NCBI GenBank assembly: GCA_913045135.1
Contig: CAJWQD010000016.1
Coordinates: 1-47,050 of the forward strand
From: an uncultured Flammeovirgaceae bacterium
GTDB lineage: Bacteria; Bacteroidota; Bacteroidia; Cytophagales; Cyclobacteriaceae
Length of the DNA stretch: 47,050 nucleotides
Direction of reading: 5' to 3'
Shown: in pieces, positions 7,661 through 16,502 of the stretch
How the letters are laid out: the number at the start of each line of letters is the position of its first letter
Numbering within the stretch: the first letter of the stretch is position 1
Notes under the pieces: model-generated
Told to the model about the DNA's origin: nothing
Database searches by the model: none
Seen by the model: the letters and a program-made list of their open reading frames with translations, nothing else
Made by a program: the position numbers and the translations under genes

Positions 7661-9073
7661 ATGCAAAAAGTAGAGATTATTGAAAAAATGGAAATTACAG
7701 GTTTCTCTTCTACAGGAAAAGCGGTGGGTAGAAAAGATAATCTAGTAATTTTTGTGAACCAAGGTGCTCCTGGTGATTTCATTGATGTCAAAATCATTGG
7801 TAGAGAAAAAAAGTATTTAATTGGATATCCTATTTTTTTTCATAAAAAATCAATCGACAGGACAGGGCCAATATGTGAACATTTCGGTATTTGCGGTGGG
7901 TGTAAGTGGCAGCATTTAAATTATCCTGCGCAGTTAAGATTCAAGGCCCAACAAGTCAGAGAAAACCTGAGGAAAATAAGTAAAATGAAGTTGCCCGAAG
8001 CTGAGCCTATTGTAGGATCTGTTGAAAAATATAATTACCGAAATAAATTAGAATATACATTCTCTAATAAAAAATGGCTAACACCAGAAGAAATTCAAAC
8101 AAAGGGACTTATCAATAAAAATGCGTTGGGCTTTCATATTCCAAAAAAGTTTGATAAAATATTGGATATCAATCACTGTCACTTACAGCCAAATCCGTCA
8201 AATGAAATTAGGTTGGCGTTAAAAAATTTCGCAGACACTCAGGACCTCACTTTTTACGATATTAGAAAACAAAAAGGCTTATTGAGGAACCTAATCATTC
8301 GAACAGCCACTACTCAAGAGACTATGGTAATTGTCCAATTTGGAGAAGCTGATCAAGAAAAAATAAAAAAAGTTATGCAATTTCTATCAAAGCATTTTCC
8401 AAAGTTATCTTCCCTACTTTACTTAGTAAATTTAAAAAAAAATGAAACCATTTACGATCAACACATCATAACTTATAAGGGTAAGGACTTTATCATCGAA
8501 AAAATAGGTGATCTACGCTTTAAAATTGGCCCCAAATCATTTTTTCAAACTAATCCAACGCAGGCCTATGAACTTTACAAAAAAATAATAGCATTTGCTG
8601 GTTTGAAAGGTAACGAGCTCGTATTTGATCTTTATTCAGGCACCGGAACAATTGCTAACTTTATTGCCAAAAATTGCCGGAAAGTGATAGGAATAGAATC
8701 GGTTCCAGAAGCAGTTGAGGATGCACGTGTTAACTCAGCGCTTAACAAAATTAATAATACAGCATTTTACGCTGGGGACATGAAGGATATGCTTAGTGGG
8801 TCTTTTATTAAGATAAATGGACGGCCAGAGCTGGTCATCACCGACCCCCCTCGCATGGGCATGCATCAAAATGTAATTAAAGCACTTATTCAACTAAACC
8901 CTGAACGAATCATATACGTAAGCTGTAATCCGGCTACGCAAGCACGAGATATGGAACTCATGAGTGATCACTATGAAGCGATTAAAACCCAACCGATCGA
9001 TATGTTTCCGCATACTCAACACATTGAAAATATTGTATTATTAGAAACAAAACAGTATGTACAACGATCCTGA
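7661..9073 (+). CDS. rlmD: 23S rRNA (uracil-5-)-methyltransferase, RlmD/RumA family
   Basis: The 470-residue enzyme transfers a methyl group from S-adenosylmethionine to C5 of a uridine in 23S rRNA. An N-terminal TRAM RNA-binding domain (about 1-60) is followed by the iron-sulfur ligands in CEHFGICGGCKWQHL (Cx5Cx2C) and a fourth cysteine in DINHCHLQP. The methyltransferase core has FFQTNPTQA, the SAM loop LVFDLYSGTGTI, DPPRMGM, the nucleophilic cysteine in YVSCNPATQARD, and the closing HIENIVLLE with the general-base Glu. The kept Fe-S cysteines favour RlmD over TrmA. The family also includes the U747 and double-site (RlmCD) enzymes, so the exact uridine is not settled. The ATG at 7661 is chosen because a promoter overlaps the TTG further upstream. 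Confidence 0.92.
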   Translation: MQKVEIIEKMEITGFSSTGKAVGRKDNLVIFVNQGAPGDFIDVKIIGREKKYLIGYPIFFHKKSIDRTGPICEHFGICGGCKWQHLNYPAQLRFKAQQVRENLRKISKMKLPEAEPIVGSVEKYNYRNKLEYTFSNKKWLTPEEIQTKGLINKNALGFHIPKKFDKILDINHCHLQPNPSNEIRLALKNFADTQDLTFYDIRKQKGLLRNLIIRTATTQETMVIVQFGEADQEKIKKVMQFLSKHFPKLSSLLYLVNLKKNETIYDQHIITYKGKDFIIEKIGDLRFKIGPKSFFQTNPTQAYELYKKIIAFAGLKGNELVFDLYSGTGTIANFIAKNCRKVIGIESVPEAVEDARVNSALNKINNTAFYAGDMKDMLSGSFIKINGRPELVITDPPRMGMHQNVIKALIQLNPERIIYVSCNPATQARDMELMSDHYEAIKTQPIDMFPHTQHIENIVLLETKQYVQRS

Positions 9074-9434
9074 CCTAAATCCTAAATTTTTAGGTAAAAT
9101 ATCCTCGGACTTCGTAAAGGTATCTGACCTCTTAAAAGAAGCAAGTTATCAAATCAGAAAAAGAGATTTTTCTAAATTCCCCGTTTTTATCATCTCTCAG
9201 GAGACCATCCCTTTGGGTTCTCTACTATATGAAAAGAATTATTTGAATAATGAATGGACCTATCATGCCTCTTTTGTCGAAGAATTTGTAGAACGCAAAC
9301 TAATCGAAAATATGAAAGACTTCATGACAATTTATAAAGATCCAGATGAATTCTGTTGTCTTTTCGTCTTACATCCTAATTTCACTAACTTCACTTTTAT
9401 TCCTTATCCTGAAGATGATCAAAACGCATCATAG
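9057..9434 (+). CDS. Conserved-looking hypothetical protein coupled to rlmD
   Basis: This 125-residue frame starts inside the last 17 bases of rlmD, the kind of overlap seen in translationally coupled pairs. The protein is acidic and aromatic-rich, with no signal peptide or membrane span. Notable stretches are VKVSDLLKEASYQIRKRDFS, FPVFIISQETIPLGSLLYEK, HASFVEEFVERKLIE and CCLFVLHPNFTNFTFIPYPED. Alternating hydrophobic stretches and amphipathic helices suggest a small alpha/beta cytoplasmic domain. I do not recognise the family. The long open frame without rare-codon anomalies and the tight spacing support a real gene. A link to rRNA modification is only suggested by position. Confidence 0.75.
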   Translation: MYNDPDLNPKFLGKISSDFVKVSDLLKEASYQIRKRDFSKFPVFIISQETIPLGSLLYEKNYLNNEWTYHASFVEEFVERKLIENMKDFMTIYKDPDEFCCLFVLHPNFTNFTFIPYPEDDQNAS

Positions 9435-9478
9435 ATTTTCAAAAACTTGAAATTGAGTCCTAAGAGCGAATAAAATTA

Positions 9479-10792
9479 TTAATTGATATTTTCCAAAATA
9501 TCGAACTCACTGATTTTTACCAATTCAGGTAAATTAGAAATGTCATATTGATACATAACTTGTTCTCCAATTACAAGAGCAGTTGGATAACTTACAACTA
9601 CATCATAAGCAAAATCAATAGGATAGGTACTTATAATTGAAGGTGAGGTACGATCCGTAACGTCTACCACTTTTACACCTGCCGTTCCATCACAAACAAT
9701 TAAGTAATCTCCTACTACTGCAAGCCCATGAGGATTAAATAAAATATGCCTACCGACTACGCTTAAGTTTTGTGGATCCTGAATATCAATGATCTGCAAT
9801 TCATTCAAATCTGTCCAACAATTGGTCCCTCCTCTTAATGTGACATAAGCAAATTCCTCGTCCGCCACCACAGGATCACAACTTCTGAAATGTTCAATTC
9901 TGTTAATATAACTTGGATTACCCGAATCAGTTACATCATACATTAACATTCCATTGATAGAGCCCACATATAGTATGTCATTCAATCTAAATAAAGTTTC
10001 GGCCCAAGTCTCTGTGTCTAATTTACCCCAACGGAGAGGTTGATGGCTTGAGGTCACTTCAAATAAAACCAGTTCATTGAAACTGATTGTATATAAAAAT
10101 CGATCGATAGGTAAAAATCTGGTCATTGATCCGGCAGTACTGATATTTACTGAACCAACACCATCAATCAACATCTCATCAGATTCCAAAGTTGCAATAT
10201 CTGTACCCCAGCGTCCGTAACTATTTACCTCTTCTTGCCTAATTACTATTTCCCAATCAAGTACAATTCCTTGAGACAAATCTAAAACTTCATATCCTAT
10301 ATGATCATACTCATAATTCTCTAACTCTTCCCAAGACGGATAATTCCAATATTGATCAAAATAGAAAACATCCTCTACAGTATAATCCTCCAAAAGAATA
10401 GGTTCATCTATGTTACTGATATCAACTACGACCAATGCTGAAAACATATCGGCATATAGATGATCATCCATAATAGCCATGTCTAAGTTACCAGGTAATG
10501 ATATAAAAGATTTATTAATCGGATTGCCTGGATCCGAATTATCAACTATGTGAATCCCCTTATTTGGACTATTTATAAAAACATAGTCACCATAAGTAAT
10601 CACCTTTCCAGATTTTGCATAATCCAAAGGGGGTTCTATAGAAATATCCATGGTAAGCTCATCCACTGAAGAGTAAATAGGTTTAAAATAGGCCACATCA
10701 GCCATCTCTGTATCATTTATTAGCTCACAGCCTGAAAAAATGAAGCTAATGGCCACAATTACAATATAAAATATGGGTGCAATAATTTTCAT
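9479..10792 (-). CDS. LVIVD-repeat lipoprotein
   Basis: The 437-residue protein has a lipoprotein signal with the lipobox FSGC (Cys22), so it should be membrane-anchored outside the cytoplasm. The mature part has repeats ending in LVIVD-like strands followed by a D-x-x-x-P turn: GIHIVDNSDPGNP, LVVVDISNIDEPI, LMLYDVTDSGNP, LQIIDIQDPQNL and VKVVDVTDRTSPS. Such repeats are predicted to build a beta-propeller-like structure. Proteins of this kind are common in Bacteroidota and have no established enzymatic role. The gene stands alone on its strand, with about 190 bases upstream and a convergent neighbour downstream. Confidence 0.88.
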   Translation of the reverse strand: MKIIAPIFYIVIVAISFIFSGCELINDTEMADVAYFKPIYSSVDELTMDISIEPPLDYAKSGKVITYGDYVFINSPNKGIHIVDNSDPGNPINKSFISLPGNLDMAIMDDHLYADMFSALVVVDISNIDEPILLEDYTVEDVFYFDQYWNYPSWEELENYEYDHIGYEVLDLSQGIVLDWEIVIRQEEVNSYGRWGTDIATLESDEMLIDGVGSVNISTAGSMTRFLPIDRFLYTISFNELVLFEVTSSHQPLRWGKLDTETWAETLFRLNDILYVGSINGMLMYDVTDSGNPSYINRIEHFRSCDPVVADEEFAYVTLRGGTNCWTDLNELQIIDIQDPQNLSVVGRHILFNPHGLAVVGDYLIVCDGTAGVKVVDVTDRTSPSIISTYPIDFAYDVVVSYPTALVIGEQVMYQYDISNLPELVKISEFDILENIN

Positions 10793-10982
10793 AATAGCTG
10801 TTTATTTTGTTTTACCATTGACGTGCAATAAGTATGCCAACATACCCCCGTAAATAGTTTAACTATAAATTAACAAGATTTATTATCATCATATTTGATC
10901 GGTAGAGACTTTATTTCTTCTATTTTATTAATGATGGTTCACGAAATAAATTAGATTATATTATTTTCTCTGCCCTAGATAA

Positions 10983-12152
10983 TTAAGTCTCAATTTCCAG
11001 CAAATGCTCCAACTCATGGAAAGTAATACCAAAGGTTGATTTAAGTGTCGTGACCTGCTCCAAAATAGCAAGATCTGGGACTGATATTTCTTTTGTTTTT
11101 ACCGCAGTGATTAAAATATTCTTAGGTGTGTGATCGGTCGCTATAAATTCAAAAACTTTTGTTTGGTAACCATAAGATTCCAATATTAGCGCTCGGATCG
11201 TATCGGTTAATATTTCTGCTTGCCTGGCTTCCATGATTCCAAATTTGGTCAAAATTGCCAAAGAGCCCTGATTTTTCATACTCTTACGAACCTGCTTATG
11301 ACAACATGGAGCGGCGAGAATAACTTTTGCTTGATCCTTAATCCCTCTTGCAATAGCGTCATCCGTTGCAATATCACAGGCGTGAAGAGCTATCAGTACG
11401 TCTATTTTTGGCAATATGACATTTTTTATCTCACCTTGCTCAAAATATATATGATCAAATTTTGCTTTCCTCGCTATGGCATTACATTTTTCAACTAAAT
11501 CTGATCTCAATTCAATTCCCAAAACTTTAGGTTTCTTTTTTAATTTATTGTACAAATAGTCATATAATGCAAATGTCAAGTATCCCTTTCCTGCGCCCAT
11601 ATCTATTACATTAAAAGATTCAGGAAGTTGGACTGCACGCAAAATGGAATCTATGATTTCTACATATTTATTGATCTGACGGTACTTGTCTTGTTTGTGT
11701 TTTCTAACGTATCCTTCCTTAGTAGTAACCTCCAGTTGTTCTAGGTAAATATTACCATGGGAATCTAAAATTCTTTTTTTTAAATGATCATGCTTCATAT
11801 CAACCACATGAAAAGTGGCTGGTTTACTTTTCATTTTAAATTTTCCACTTCGGTAAAATAGTAAGTGCCAATCTTTCTCTAAAGTAAATAAATCAGCTTG
11901 ATAAAAATCTTTATTAAGTAAATTTAATAATTGAAAAACACTCTGTTCTAAGGTAACGTTTTTGGTAACATCATTGTTTTGATTACTGATCACCATAGAT
12001 ACCAACATTTCATCTTTGAGTTGAACGGGCTTAAGGGTAACAATTTTAATCAAAGTAGTTTTCATCCTTTTTTTAGAAAGGACCAGCTTTACGAGGTAAT
12101 TCCGACTGAAACTATTTTGAAAATGATGAATGAATGGATGATCCTGTTTCAT
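10983..12152 (-). CDS. SAM-dependent methyltransferase (Methyltransf_32-like)
   Basis: The 389-residue protein has an N-terminal domain of about 150 residues of unknown role. The Rossmann methyltransferase core then shows motif I FNVIDMGAGKGYLTFAL (about 185-200) and a motif II acidic residue in VLGIELRSDLVEKC. The sequence LIALHACDIATDDAIARG and the later AAPCCHKQVRKSM are characteristic of the Methyltransf_32 family, in which LHACG and PCCH segments line the active site. Eukaryotic relatives act on RNA or protein; the bacterial substrate is not known to me. It is followed 56 bases further downstream on the same map side by the end of tesB, also minus-strand, so tesB may be transcribed with it. 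Confidence 0.85.
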   Translation of the reverse strand: MKQDHPFIHHFQNSFSRNYLVKLVLSKKRMKTTLIKIVTLKPVQLKDEMLVSMVISNQNNDVTKNVTLEQSVFQLLNLLNKDFYQADLFTLEKDWHLLFYRSGKFKMKSKPATFHVVDMKHDHLKKRILDSHGNIYLEQLEVTTKEGYVRKHKQDKYRQINKYVEIIDSILRAVQLPESFNVIDMGAGKGYLTFALYDYLYNKLKKKPKVLGIELRSDLVEKCNAIARKAKFDHIYFEQGEIKNVILPKIDVLIALHACDIATDDAIARGIKDQAKVILAAPCCHKQVRKSMKNQGSLAILTKFGIMEARQAEILTDTIRALILESYGYQTKVFEFIATDHTPKNILITAVKTKEISVPDLAILEQVTTLKSTFGITFHELEHLLEIET

Positions 12153-12208
12153 TATTTTTTTATTGGCATTAGACTATTGTATCATGGATATCAGAAAAAA
12201 CAAAATGC

Positions 12209-13066
12209 TCAAGTTCTAATCAATCCCTCCTGAGCCAATGAAGTAATTAATTTACCCGATTGATCATAAATACTTCCTCTTGTCAATCCCCGAGAATTTC
12301 CTGTTTTCGGGCTATCCATTAAATAGAGCATCCATGAAGATCCTTGAAAAGGCTCATGAAACCACATACTGTGATCTAAACTAGCGGCTTGCCTTACCCC
12401 TCTCAACCAAGAAATCCCATGAGGAATTAAAGCAGTCGAAAGCAACATATAATCAGATAAACAAGCCAGACTCGCTTGTCGAAAAGCTAAACTCTGTAAC
12501 GAGATATCATCCAGTATTTTAAACCAAACACCTAATTTGGGCGGCGCCTTTACGGGATTTAAGGGGTCAAACGCATCGATCGGCCTGATTTCTATTGGCC
12601 ATTTTGTTTGGGCCCAACTCTTCAAACGATCTCTCAGGACGCCCTCTGACCTTTCGGCAGCCTCAGAATTAATCTGCTTCAAATTTAATAAGCCTTCAGG
12701 GCCTTTAACCGGCTTATGATCCAATTGATGAGAAATTCCAGATTCTTTAATTTGAAACGAAGCAGACATATTAAAAATAGCTTTTCCATGCTGAAGAGCG
12801 ACGATACGTCGCGTAGAAAAACTATTTCCCTCTCGAATTGGATCTATCTGATAGATAATGGGAGCATAAGGATCTCCAGGAAGAATAAAATAACAATGCA
12901 TAGAATGTATCGTCCGATCTCTTGGAATAGTTTGCGAAGCAGCATAAACAGCTTGTCCCATGACCAAGCCTCCATATAGTTGCGGAGCACCTATGTCAAC
13001 AGTTTGTCCTCGATAAATATGATTATCAATGGCCTCCGTTTTTAACAACTCAAAATTCAATTCCAT
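12209..13066 (-). CDS. tesB: Acyl-CoA thioesterase II (TesB family)
   Basis: The 285-residue enzyme hydrolyses acyl-CoA to free fatty acid and CoA. It is a double hotdog protein. The N-terminal half has LYGGLVMGQAVYAASQTIP, the HSMHCYFILPGD strand and REGNSFSTRRIVALQHGKAI. The C-terminal half has SLDHSMWFHEPFQ, SRGLTRGSIYDQSGKLI and SLAQEGLIR, which supply the Asp, Thr and Gln of the known catalytic triad. Length matches the bacterial family (about 285-290). The ATG at 13066 is preferred over a TTG three bases upstream because it gives the usual short N-terminus. In such bacteria the enzyme probably trims the acyl-CoA pool. Confidence 0.93.
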   Translation of the reverse strand: MELNFELLKTEAIDNHIYRGQTVDIGAPQLYGGLVMGQAVYAASQTIPRDRTIHSMHCYFILPGDPYAPIIYQIDPIREGNSFSTRRIVALQHGKAIFNMSASFQIKESGISHQLDHKPVKGPEGLLNLKQINSEAAERSEGVLRDRLKSWAQTKWPIEIRPIDAFDPLNPVKAPPKLGVWFKILDDISLQSLAFRQASLACLSDYMLLSTALIPHGISWLRGVRQAASLDHSMWFHEPFQGSSWMLYLMDSPKTGNSRGLTRGSIYDQSGKLITSLAQEGLIRT

Positions 13067-13284
13067 CAAATAAATATATAAAGGTTAAATAGTATTATTC
13101 CAGAAAAAATAAAAGTTAAACTTATTTTTTAAAAAACAAGTTGATCTCAGTCGTTAAGACACTTATCTGATTACCCTAATGATAAGATTTATTTAAATTC
13201 TTAAAATGACAATTAATAATTAGTTTTCTTATTGCCAAGATTTGGAAGAAATAATCTTTACGTGAAATTCATCCACTATTGCAG

Positions 13285-15531
13285 TTAATTATTGACTTTC
13301 ATTTTGAATCGATCAAACTTCGTAGGTACTTCTGTTTTAGGAAAATAATTATTTTGGAAATTGACATCTGCTGTTTGATCCAAAGGATCTAAAATAATTT
13401 TAGAAACTACTTTTTCTTTGAAAAATATTTTACTCACGTTTAATTCATTAATTCTCCATATTTCTGCAGGAATATACTCTATTTCACTTGTCCCATCTTC
13501 ATAAATCCATTTAATAATAATTGGGCTTACTAACCCTCCTTCATTTCGAAAATACAATTCATAAGCGTTCTCTCCAATAAATTTTAACATCAATTCATCT
13601 TGATCCACAGGATCAAAATAATCATCGACGATACCCTTCTTGTCCTTGATTATAAACCAGGGCTGAGGACCTCCTGCAAAATTGACTAATTCTCTTCCTT
13701 CAACATAATTAGACTTAAATCTCCGATCCGCTGAAGTCTTGGGTTCACTCAGCACATACCAGCTCACACCCTCTAAATTAATATCTACGTGATCAGTGGT
13801 ATAAAACCAACCGTTCCAAAACCAATCAAGATCTATGGCAGAGGCGTCTTCCATAGTTCTAAAAAAATCAGCTGGTTTAGGATGTTTAAAGGCCCATCTT
13901 CGTGCATATTCTTTAAAGGAATAATCAAATATTTCTTTCCCCATAATTGTTTCTCTCAGTAGAAATAGTGCCGCACTTGGCTTGCTGTAGGCATTATGAC
14001 CAAAATATAAAATATTCTCTGAATTGGTCATGATAGGTCTTATGAAATCTTTTTCCCCACCCATGTACTGTTTAATGGTAGATGGGGTTCCACTACGTAT
14101 GGGCATCTCAGGATACCATTTCATTGAGGTTATTGTTTCCAAAAAAGTATTCAGTCCTTCATCCATCCAAGACCATTGCCTTTCGTCAGAATTAATAATC
14201 ATCGGAAAAAAGTTATGACCTACCTCATGTATAATGACACCTACCATGCTCCATTTGGTCATTGCAGAATAATAACCTTTATTATTTGGTCGACCATAAT
14301 TAAAGCAAATCATAGGATATTCCATTCCAATGTCAGCTGCATGGACACTGATTGCCACCGGATAAGGGTACTCAATCGTCATTTCACTGTAAGTTTTTAA
14401 GGTATTGACCACTGCCTTGGTCGATTCCTCTTCCCAAAGCGGATTGCCCTCTTTGGGATAAAAAGACATAGCCATTGTCGTTTTTTGATTCAACTGGACA
14501 GCCTGTGCATCCCAAATGAATTTACGTGAAGATACAAATGCAAAATCACGTACATTATCAGCCTTATAATGCCAAGTTTTGGTTTCCTCAGACCTTGTAT
14601 GTTCATTCATAATAGCCTCTTCCTCTGATATTATTATAACGGGCGCATCAAAACTTTCCCTTGCCCTTTGTAATCTCTTAAATTGTTCTGGACCTAAGAC
14701 CAATGATTCATTTTCCAACGAGCCAGTCGCAGCAATTACATGATCGGCAGGAGCCGTAATTTTTACATCAAAATGTCCAAAATTCAATGTGAACTCTCCT
14801 TGACCTAAAAATTGCTTGTTTTGCCATCCATTAAAATCGTCAAAAACAGCCATTCTAGGATAAAACTGGGCAATCGTGTACAGATAATTCTCATCTTTAG
14901 GAAAATATTCATAACCCGATCGCTCATCGTCATCTCTCCTATTGCCAATCAAATAATTCCAATTTATTTTGAACTTCATTTTTGATCCCGTTTTCAAAGG
15001 CACTGGTAAATCTATGCGCATCATGGTTTTAACCCTATGAAAACTAAGTCCATTCCCCTCCATATCCTCAACAGTAGAAATATGAAATCCCCCTTCGAAT
15101 TCAGCATCGAATGTGTTGTAGGGCAGTCTCTTGGCATCTATGGAATAACCACCATACAACCGTTCATTAATCTTATATTTGTCAGCGTCTTTGGCTCTTA
15201 TATTTTGATCTAACTGCACCCAAAGAAAGTTCAATGTACTAGGTGAGTTGTTGTAATAAGTTATGATTTCATTCCCCACAATACTTTGATTCTTATCATT
15301 AAGTACAACCTCTATCTTGTAATCTACACGTTGTTGCCAATAAGCTGGACCGGGAGCTCCTGCTCCTGTTCTATAACTATTTGGTGTAGGTAATTTATCG
15401 TCTATTTGTTCAAATTTTTTATTAAAATTATTCTGCCCTTTTAGAATGCTAATTGAAAAAGATATAACAACAAATATCCGAAAAAAAGTTTTTAACCAAG
15501 GCTTCATACTTCTTAAAAACCCTAAATTCAT
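13285..15531 (-). CDS. M1-family zinc metallopeptidase, exported
   Basis: The 748-residue protein carries a signal sequence (MKPWLKTFFRIFVVISFSIS from Met9, which may be the true start). The M1 zinc site is complete: HEVGH at residues 435-439 and the third ligand Glu458 in WMDEGLNTF, giving HExxH-x18-E. The substrate-binding GxMEN motif of classical aminopeptidases is replaced by DIGMEYPMICF, a variant seen in Bacteroidota M1 paralogues. A tyrosine in HNAYSKPSAALFLL fits the transition-state-stabilising position. It should act in the periplasm or at the cell surface, removing N-terminal residues from peptides. The start lies 45 bases from the divergent beta-lactamase-like gene, so the two share a promoter region. 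Confidence 0.93.
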   Translation of the reverse strand: MNLGFLRSMKPWLKTFFRIFVVISFSISILKGQNNFNKKFEQIDDKLPTPNSYRTGAGAPGPAYWQQRVDYKIEVVLNDKNQSIVGNEIITYYNNSPSTLNFLWVQLDQNIRAKDADKYKINERLYGGYSIDAKRLPYNTFDAEFEGGFHISTVEDMEGNGLSFHRVKTMMRIDLPVPLKTGSKMKFKINWNYLIGNRRDDDERSGYEYFPKDENYLYTIAQFYPRMAVFDDFNGWQNKQFLGQGEFTLNFGHFDVKITAPADHVIAATGSLENESLVLGPEQFKRLQRARESFDAPVIIISEEEAIMNEHTRSEETKTWHYKADNVRDFAFVSSRKFIWDAQAVQLNQKTTMAMSFYPKEGNPLWEEESTKAVVNTLKTYSEMTIEYPYPVAISVHAADIGMEYPMICFNYGRPNNKGYYSAMTKWSMVGVIIHEVGHNFFPMIINSDERQWSWMDEGLNTFLETITSMKWYPEMPIRSGTPSTIKQYMGGEKDFIRPIMTNSENILYFGHNAYSKPSAALFLLRETIMGKEIFDYSFKEYARRWAFKHPKPADFFRTMEDASAIDLDWFWNGWFYTTDHVDINLEGVSWYVLSEPKTSADRRFKSNYVEGRELVNFAGGPQPWFIIKDKKGIVDDYFDPVDQDELMLKFIGENAYELYFRNEGGLVSPIIIKWIYEDGTSEIEYIPAEIWRINELNVSKIFFKEKVVSKIILDPLDQTADVNFQNNYFPKTEVPTKFDRFKMKVNN

Positions 15532-15576
15532 CGCATGTTTGTTAGATTAAAAATGTAAATTTAACTAAAAAATATT

Positions 15577-16482
15577 GTGAAATACTATCGGTATTTGTTA
15601 ATATCAATCTTATTATTCAGCTGTAAATCAGAGCAAAAAAAAAGCTTAGATTTAAAAATAATAAATCTTCTAGAGCAAGTAGAAGGAGACTTTGCTATTG
15701 CATTTCAAGATTTAAATCGAGAAGAAAATAACTTTTTTCTTAATGAACATGAAAAATTTCATGCTGCTAGTACCATGAAAGTACCCGTCATGATCGAAAT
15801 GTATAATCAAGCCTCCCAAGGTAAATTTTCTCTTAATGACAGCATACTCGTAAAAAATAAATTTAAAAGTATTGCTGATGATACGAGTTATGAAATGAAT
15901 GCTGCAGAGGATTCAGAACCTTTACTCTATAATCGGATAGGCAAACAAATTACCCTATTTGATCTCATGTATCAAATGATTATTATGAGTAGTAATTTGG
16001 CTACCAACATATTAGTCAAAGAAATTGGTTGCAAAAATATTACTGCTTCAATGAAGCGTTTAGGTGCTTATGATACAGAGGTGCTTCGAGGAGTAGAAGA
16101 TCAGAAGGCATACGATTTAGGACTAAATAATGTTACCACCGCAAAAGATCTTATGACAATTTTCAAAAGCATTGCCGTACCCTCAGTTGAAATAACAGAA
16201 GATCAAATGGCCATGATCAATGTGCTCAAAGACCAAAAGTTTAATGATATCATTCCTCGATTTTTACCCAACGATGTGGAAGTTGCGCACAAAACAGGTT
16301 CAATCACAGCATTACATCATGATGCAGGTATAGTTTATTTACCAAATGGTGAATCTTATGTACTTATTTTACTTTCAAAAAACTTAAAAGATTTTGATCA
16401 AGGCACCTTCACATTAGCCAAAATATCAAAGCTTATTTATGACCATGTTATCGCCTTACAGGTTCAAACAAACAATCATTGA
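15577..16482 (+). CDS. Class A beta-lactamase-like serine hydrolase, predicted lipoprotein
   Basis: The 301-residue protein starts at GTG (15577) and has a lipobox LLFSC (Cys16). The serine beta-lactamase fold motifs are present: SxxK as STMK (Ser65, Lys68), the SxN element as SSN (138-140) in place of the usual SDN, a candidate omega-loop general base Glu174 in RGVEDQKAYD, and KTG (239-241). In class A enzymes Glu166 is followed four residues later by Asn170; here that position is Ala, so deacylation may be altered. The active site is plausible, but whether it hydrolyses beta-lactams or is a cell-wall-directed esterase/peptidase cannot be told from sequence. The membrane anchor and divergent M1 peptidase fit an envelope role. 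Confidence 0.85.
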   Translation: MKYYRYLLISILLFSCKSEQKKSLDLKIINLLEQVEGDFAIAFQDLNREENNFFLNEHEKFHAASTMKVPVMIEMYNQASQGKFSLNDSILVKNKFKSIADDTSYEMNAAEDSEPLLYNRIGKQITLFDLMYQMIIMSSNLATNILVKEIGCKNITASMKRLGAYDTEVLRGVEDQKAYDLGLNNVTTAKDLMTIFKSIAVPSVEITEDQMAMINVLKDQKFNDIIPRFLPNDVEVAHKTGSITALHHDAGIVYLPNGESYVLILLSKNLKDFDQGTFTLAKISKLIYDHVIALQVQTNNH

Positions 16483-16502
16483 TCCCCTCTATTCATTTGA
16501 GT

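Noticed and set aside
11220-11498. Plus-strand frame of 92 codons inside the methyltransferase gene
   Set aside because: It is antisense to a well-supported gene and shows no protein-family features. The same applies to the other long opposite-strand frames, for example at 13554-14400, 33554-34303 and 39478-40271.
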